From assembly GCA_964584325.1 (NCBI GenBank), contig CAZOZP010000069.1:1-16974 (forward strand): a stretch of DNA of 16,974 bases, written 5' to 3'. The first letter of the stretch is position 1. Each line of letters opens with the position of its first letter. Below, piece after piece: positions 13,736-16,974 of this stretch. Source of the DNA: CAZOZP01 sp964584325. GTDB taxonomy: Bacteria; Bacteroidota; Ignavibacteria; Ignavibacteriales; Melioribacteraceae. A program made the translations under genes and the position numbers. The notes under the pieces are model-generated. The model was not told the DNA's origin. It was given only the letters and a program-made list of their open reading frames with translations, and made no database searches.

Positions 13736-16700
13736 TTATGAATTTTTCCCACAACAATATTTATATTTTTTCCCTGATCCGCAAGGACAAGGTTCATTTC
13801 TTCCGATTTTTGGACCGGCTTTTACGGTATGCTGACGGGTCTGTTCACTCTGTGGTTCAGGAACTCCGGCTGCATGCGACATTCCGGAAACCTCATTTTT
13901 TATTGTTTTCATTCTCTGAAGCTGGCTATTTCTTTTTGCCATAACTTCTTCAGGCATCTGAGGGAAAAACTTAAACGAAAAGGATACAACATCGTTTCTT
14001 ACACTTTCCAGAAGGCTTACAAACAGTTTATAAGCTTCAGCTTTATACTCAATCAGAGGATCTTTCTGACCGTAGGCTCTTAACCCTATACCTTCTTTGA
14101 GGTCGTCCATATCGCGAAGGTGTTCTTTCCATTTTTCATCAATTACGGATAGCATGGCAAATCTTTCGAGCCTTCCCATCATTTCATGCCCAATCATTTC
14201 TTCTTTTTCTTTGTAGAACTGTGTGCAGGCTTCTGTTATTTTATCTGTAACGCCGTCCTTACCTAAGTTGCGGAATACTTCAGGTTCAAATTTTACGTCA
14301 ACCAGCAGGTGCTGAGCAATATCGAGCCTTAGCTCTTCCATTTCCGCATTGTCATAATAAACATCTACTGTATCTGCCACGTAGTCTTCAAGGTATTCAT
14401 GAATAATTCCTTTAAGGCGGTCGCCGTCCAAAGCCTGTTTTCTTTTCTGATAAATGACTTCTCTTTGAGAATTCATAACGTTATCGTATTCCAGAAGTCT
14501 TTTTCTTATAGCAAAGTTATTTTCTTCAACTTTTTTCTGTGCACGTTCAACAGACTTTGTAATCCAGGGATGCTGAATAACTTCTCCTTCCTGGAGTCCC
14601 ATTCTCGACATAAGACCGGATATTCTGTCGCTGCCGAACAAGCGCATAAGATCATCTTCCAATGATATATAGAATTTCGATCCTCCCGGATCTCCCTGTC
14701 TTCCGGCTCTTCCTCTAAGCTGTCTGTCGATACGTCTTGATTCGTGTCTTTCCGTACCGATTATATACAATCCGCCTTTTTCCTTTACTCCCGCCCCAAG
14801 CTTTATATCAGTACCGCGGCCTGCCATATTGGTGGCAATTGTAACCGCACCTGGCTGCCCGGCAAAGGCAACAACTTCAGCTTCGCGCTGGTGTTGTTTG
14901 GCATTAAGTACATTATGCGGAACGCCGGAACGTTTAAGCATTCTGCTGAGTGTTTCAGATACTTCCACACTTGTTGTTCCCACAAGAACCGGTCTGTGTT
15001 CCTGACGCAGTTTTTCAATTTCTTCTATTACCGCGTTAAATTTCTCTCTTCTGGTTTTATAAATAACATCTTCTTCATCTACTCTTACAATGTCTTTATT
15101 TGTCGGGATAACTACAACTTCAAGTTTATATATTTCAATAAATTCAGACTCTTCTGTTTCAGCCGTACCTGTCATACCCGCAAGTTTCTTGTATAATCTG
15201 AAATAGTTCTGAAGCGTTATAGTTGCAAGCGTCTGTGTATCGCGTTCAACTTTCACATTTTCTTTGGCTTCAATTGCCTGATGCAGTCCGTCTGAATATC
15301 TTCTTCCGGGAAGCACACGGCCCGTAAACTCATCAACAATTGCAACTTTACCGTCCTCTGTTATAACGTATTCATCATCTTTCTGGAACAGACAGTAAGC
15401 TTTAAGAAGTTGATTTATTGTATGAATTCTGTCTGATCTTTCAGAATAAAGATGGTACAGAGAATCTTTCATCTTTGCCTTTTCAGCATCAGTCAATTGC
15501 ATTTCTTCTATTTTACTGATTTCCGTTCCGAGGTCGGGCAATACGAAAAATTCTTTATCTTCTGAAGAACCTTTTGCCAGTTCTTCCCTGCCTTTTTCAG
15601 AAAGGTCTATCTGATTACTCTTTTCATCTATCGAAAAATAGAGTTCATCGTCAATCTCGTGCATCCTTTTGCCTTTTTCGCGCAGGTATTCGTTTTCCGT
15701 TTCCTGCATAAGCTTTTTGTATTCAGGTTCGGAAAGAAGCTTCATTAGTTTGTTGGATTTCGGGAGTCCTCTGTGTGCCCTGAAAAGGTTTATGCCTGCT
15801 TTAACTGTTTCCGTACCTTCTTTAAGAAGACTTTCGGCCTCCTGAAGTATTGATGCAACCAAATTTGACTGGAGTTTCACAAGCCTGTCTATTTTCGGTT
15901 TCATCTCATCGTATTTATGTTCTGAAGAACCGACCGGTCCGGAAATGATAAGGGGTGTACGGGCTTCATCTACAAGAACCGAGTCAACTTCATCCACTAT
16001 GGCGAAGTTATGTTTTCTCTGAACGCAGTGTTCCAGGGCAACGGACATATTATCCCTGAGATAATCGAAACCGAATTCGTTGTTGGTACCGTAAGTAATA
16101 TCAAAATTGTATATCTTTTTTCTTTGATCAGGGTCCATTGTATTGAGGATACATCCAACCGTGAGTCCGTGAAACCTGAAAATTTCTCCCATCCATTCAC
16201 TGTCGCGTTTTGCCAGATAGTCGTTAACGGTTACAACGTGAACACCTCTTCCGGTTAGAGCATTCAGATAGATAGGCAGTGTTGCAACAAGTGTTTTACC
16301 TTCTCCCGTAGCCATTTCCGCAATCTTACCCTGATGAAGAACTATTCCTCCCACAAGCTGAACATCATAAGGTATCATATCCCAATTTACTTTGTTGCCT
16401 GCGGCATCCCAGGATTTACCTACAAGCCTGCGGCAGGTATCCTTAACAACCGCAAATGCTTCCGGAAGAATTTCATCCAAAACATCTTCATATAATTCAT
16501 CCAGCTCGTCATCAAGGCTTTCTATTTCCTTGTATATTTGGTTAGGATCTCCGTCAAAATCACTTGATCTTAAAAGAGATTTAAGTTCATCTATTTTGCT
16601 TCGCAGTTCGGCTGTTGTTTCATTAATCTTGTTTTTGAACCCGGAAGTCTTTTCTCTTAACTCATCATCAGTTAGTCCGGCTAACTTTTCATATTCTTTA

Positions 16701-16786
16701 TTAATCTCATCTACAATAGGCCAAACATTCTTCAGGGCCTTTTGATTCTTGTCGCCGAAAATCATTTTCAACAGGGATGTTAACAT
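13736..16786 (-). CDS. secA: Preprotein translocase ATPase SecA
   Basis: SecA drives unfolded preproteins through SecYEG using ATP. The 1016-residue protein has Walker A ATGEGKT at 159-165, Walker B IVDEVDSVLVDEARTP at 263-278, motif RGRAGRQGDPGG in the second nucleotide-binding domain, and the C-terminal zinc domain (C1000, C1002, C1011, C1012) that binds SecB or phospholipid. It is over 100 residues longer than E. coli SecA. Extra sequence sits at about 55-100 (acidic coiled-coil-like, before ILPEAFAVV) and about 295-440 in the preprotein-crosslinking region; long insertions here are usual for Bacteroidota SecA. The ATG has a strong GGAG SD seven bases upstream. It heads a secA-glnB unit. 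Confidence 0.98.
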   Translation of the reverse strand: MLTSLLKMIFGDKNQKALKNVWPIVDEINKEYEKLAGLTDDELREKTSGFKNKINETTAELRSKIDELKSLLRSSDFDGDPNQIYKEIESLDDELDELYEDVLDEILPEAFAVVKDTCRRLVGKSWDAAGNKVNWDMIPYDVQLVGGIVLHQGKIAEMATGEGKTLVATLPIYLNALTGRGVHVVTVNDYLAKRDSEWMGEIFRFHGLTVGCILNTMDPDQRKKIYNFDITYGTNNEFGFDYLRDNMSVALEHCVQRKHNFAIVDEVDSVLVDEARTPLIISGPVGSSEHKYDEMKPKIDRLVKLQSNLVASILQEAESLLKEGTETVKAGINLFRAHRGLPKSNKLMKLLSEPEYKKLMQETENEYLREKGKRMHEIDDELYFSIDEKSNQIDLSEKGREELAKGSSEDKEFFVLPDLGTEISKIEEMQLTDAEKAKMKDSLYHLYSERSDRIHTINQLLKAYCLFQKDDEYVITEDGKVAIVDEFTGRVLPGRRYSDGLHQAIEAKENVKVERDTQTLATITLQNYFRLYKKLAGMTGTAETEESEFIEIYKLEVVVIPTNKDIVRVDEEDVIYKTRREKFNAVIEEIEKLRQEHRPVLVGTTSVEVSETLSRMLKRSGVPHNVLNAKQHQREAEVVAFAGQPGAVTIATNMAGRGTDIKLGAGVKEKGGLYIIGTERHESRRIDRQLRGRAGRQGDPGGSKFYISLEDDLMRLFGSDRISGLMSRMGLQEGEVIQHPWITKSVERAQKKVEENNFAIRKRLLEYDNVMNSQREVIYQKRKQALDGDRLKGIIHEYLEDYVADTVDVYYDNAEMEELRLDIAQHLLVDVKFEPEVFRNLGKDGVTDKITEACTQFYKEKEEMIGHEMMGRLERFAMLSVIDEKWKEHLRDMDDLKEGIGLRAYGQKDPLIEYKAEAYKLFVSLLESVRNDVVSFSFKFFPQMPEEVMAKRNSQLQRMKTIKNEVSGMSHAAGVPEPQSEQTRQHTVKAGPKIGRNEPCPCGSGKKYKYCCGKNS

Positions 16787-16812
16787 TTATTACTCCAATA
16801 ATTCAAGTGCTA

Positions 16813-16841
16813 AATGTAACCAAAGAGGCAATTAAACACAA
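16813..16841 (-). promoter_or_regulatory. Promoter candidate for secA, proximal
   Basis: Minus strand TTGTGT (16841-16836), 17 nt, TACATT (16818-16813), extended as TACATTTA. About 26 bp before the secA ATG. Confidence 0.45.
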
Positions 16842-16849
16842 TTTTGTTC

Positions 16850-16878
16850 TTTAGAAAAATCGAAACTCTACGTGTCAA
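16850..16878 (-). promoter_or_regulatory. Promoter candidate for secA, distal
   Basis: Minus strand TTGACA (16878-16873), perfect -35, 17 nt, TCTAAA (16855-16850), four of six -10 matches. It is a tandem alternative to the proximal candidate. Confidence 0.4.
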
Positions 16879-16905
16879 TAAAAATAAGACAATGTTTTAA
16901 CCCAA

Positions 16906-16937
16906 ATTTGTCATTGAGAAAGAAAGTAATGACAAAT
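16906..16937. repeat. Inverted repeat upstream of the secA promoters
   Basis: ATTTGTCATT (16906-16915), 12-nt spacer, AATGACAAAT (16928-16937): perfect 10-bp arms. Neither side has a T-run, so an operator or a structured leader of the next gene is more likely than a terminator. No coding frame is supported in 16787-16974. Confidence 0.5.
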
Positions 16938-16974
16938 CGCCTAACAAAATCTAAACATTTCTGAAAAACGAAAT

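Noticed and set aside
14744..15196. 150-residue frame on the plus strand inside secA
   Set aside because: Antisense shadow of an intact, highly conserved gene; composition is that of reverse-complement coding sequence.
16392..16745. 117-residue frame on the plus strand inside secA
   Set aside because: Ser/Leu-rich antisense shadow of the secA N-terminal region; no SD or independent support.
1..16974. Defence island, toxin-antitoxin pair or mobile element
   Set aside because: AlbA_2 and HTH proteins can occur in such islands, but no nuclease, toxin, integrase, transposase, direct repeats or CRISPR units were found, and neighbours are housekeeping genes.

Overview
The window is AT-rich chromosomal DNA from a bacterium of the Bacteroidota/Chlorobiota/Ignavibacteria group. 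This is inferred from tandem S46 dipeptidyl-peptidases, a long SecA with insertions, a TPR lipoprotein that starts like the type IX secretion protein PorW/SprE, and promoters that mix a TTG element with TACATTT. Clear Shine-Dalgarno (SD) sites precede many genes, which fits Ignavibacteria-like lineages better than classic Bacteroidia. No rRNA, tRNA, CRISPR array, prophage or insertion sequence was seen. Most genes are housekeeping genes, so this is not an obvious defence or mobile island.

Layout. 1-2486 (minus): two adjacent S46 serine peptidases, the left one cut by the window edge. 2578-3942 (minus): a D-Ala-D-Ala carboxypeptidase (PBP4/DacB type), divergent from a LOG-family nucleotide-binding protein at 4035-4847. 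4875-4901: a bidirectional terminator between the LOG gene and rpsU (bS21, minus), which is divergent from tadA (plus). 5730-9148 (minus): kinase-like protein, glutamate formimidoyltransferase, a small exported protein and an exported MsrA-MsrB lipoprotein, probably two transcription units. 9354-9908 (plus): a SpoU-type RNA methyltransferase. 9922-9965: a hairpin terminator. 9996-13222 (minus): a compact three-gene unit of TPR lipoprotein, AlbA_2 (Schlafen-type) protein and double-HTH protein. 13385-16786 (minus): secA followed 12 bp later by a PII gene. The right edge carries the secA promoter region.

Themes. Envelope work is prominent: extracytoplasmic dipeptidases, cell-wall carboxypeptidase, methionine sulfoxide repair outside the cytoplasm, the Sec motor, and a putative type IX secretion lipoprotein. 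Translation genes (bS21, TadA, an RNA methyltransferase) sit between them. No intergenic stretch exceeds 300 bases. The largest (9149-9353) has a short palindrome and weak promoter candidates.

The most notable readings are: (i) rpsU has an SD almost fully complementary to the 16S 3' end, which moves its start to a TTG; (ii) four genes start with TTG, each behind an SD; (iii) a repeated promoter layout, TTG then 20-21 nt then TACATT or a close variant; (iv) a translationally coupled TPR-AlbA_2-HTH operon of unknown purpose; (v) a short kinase-like protein without a recognisable glycine loop.
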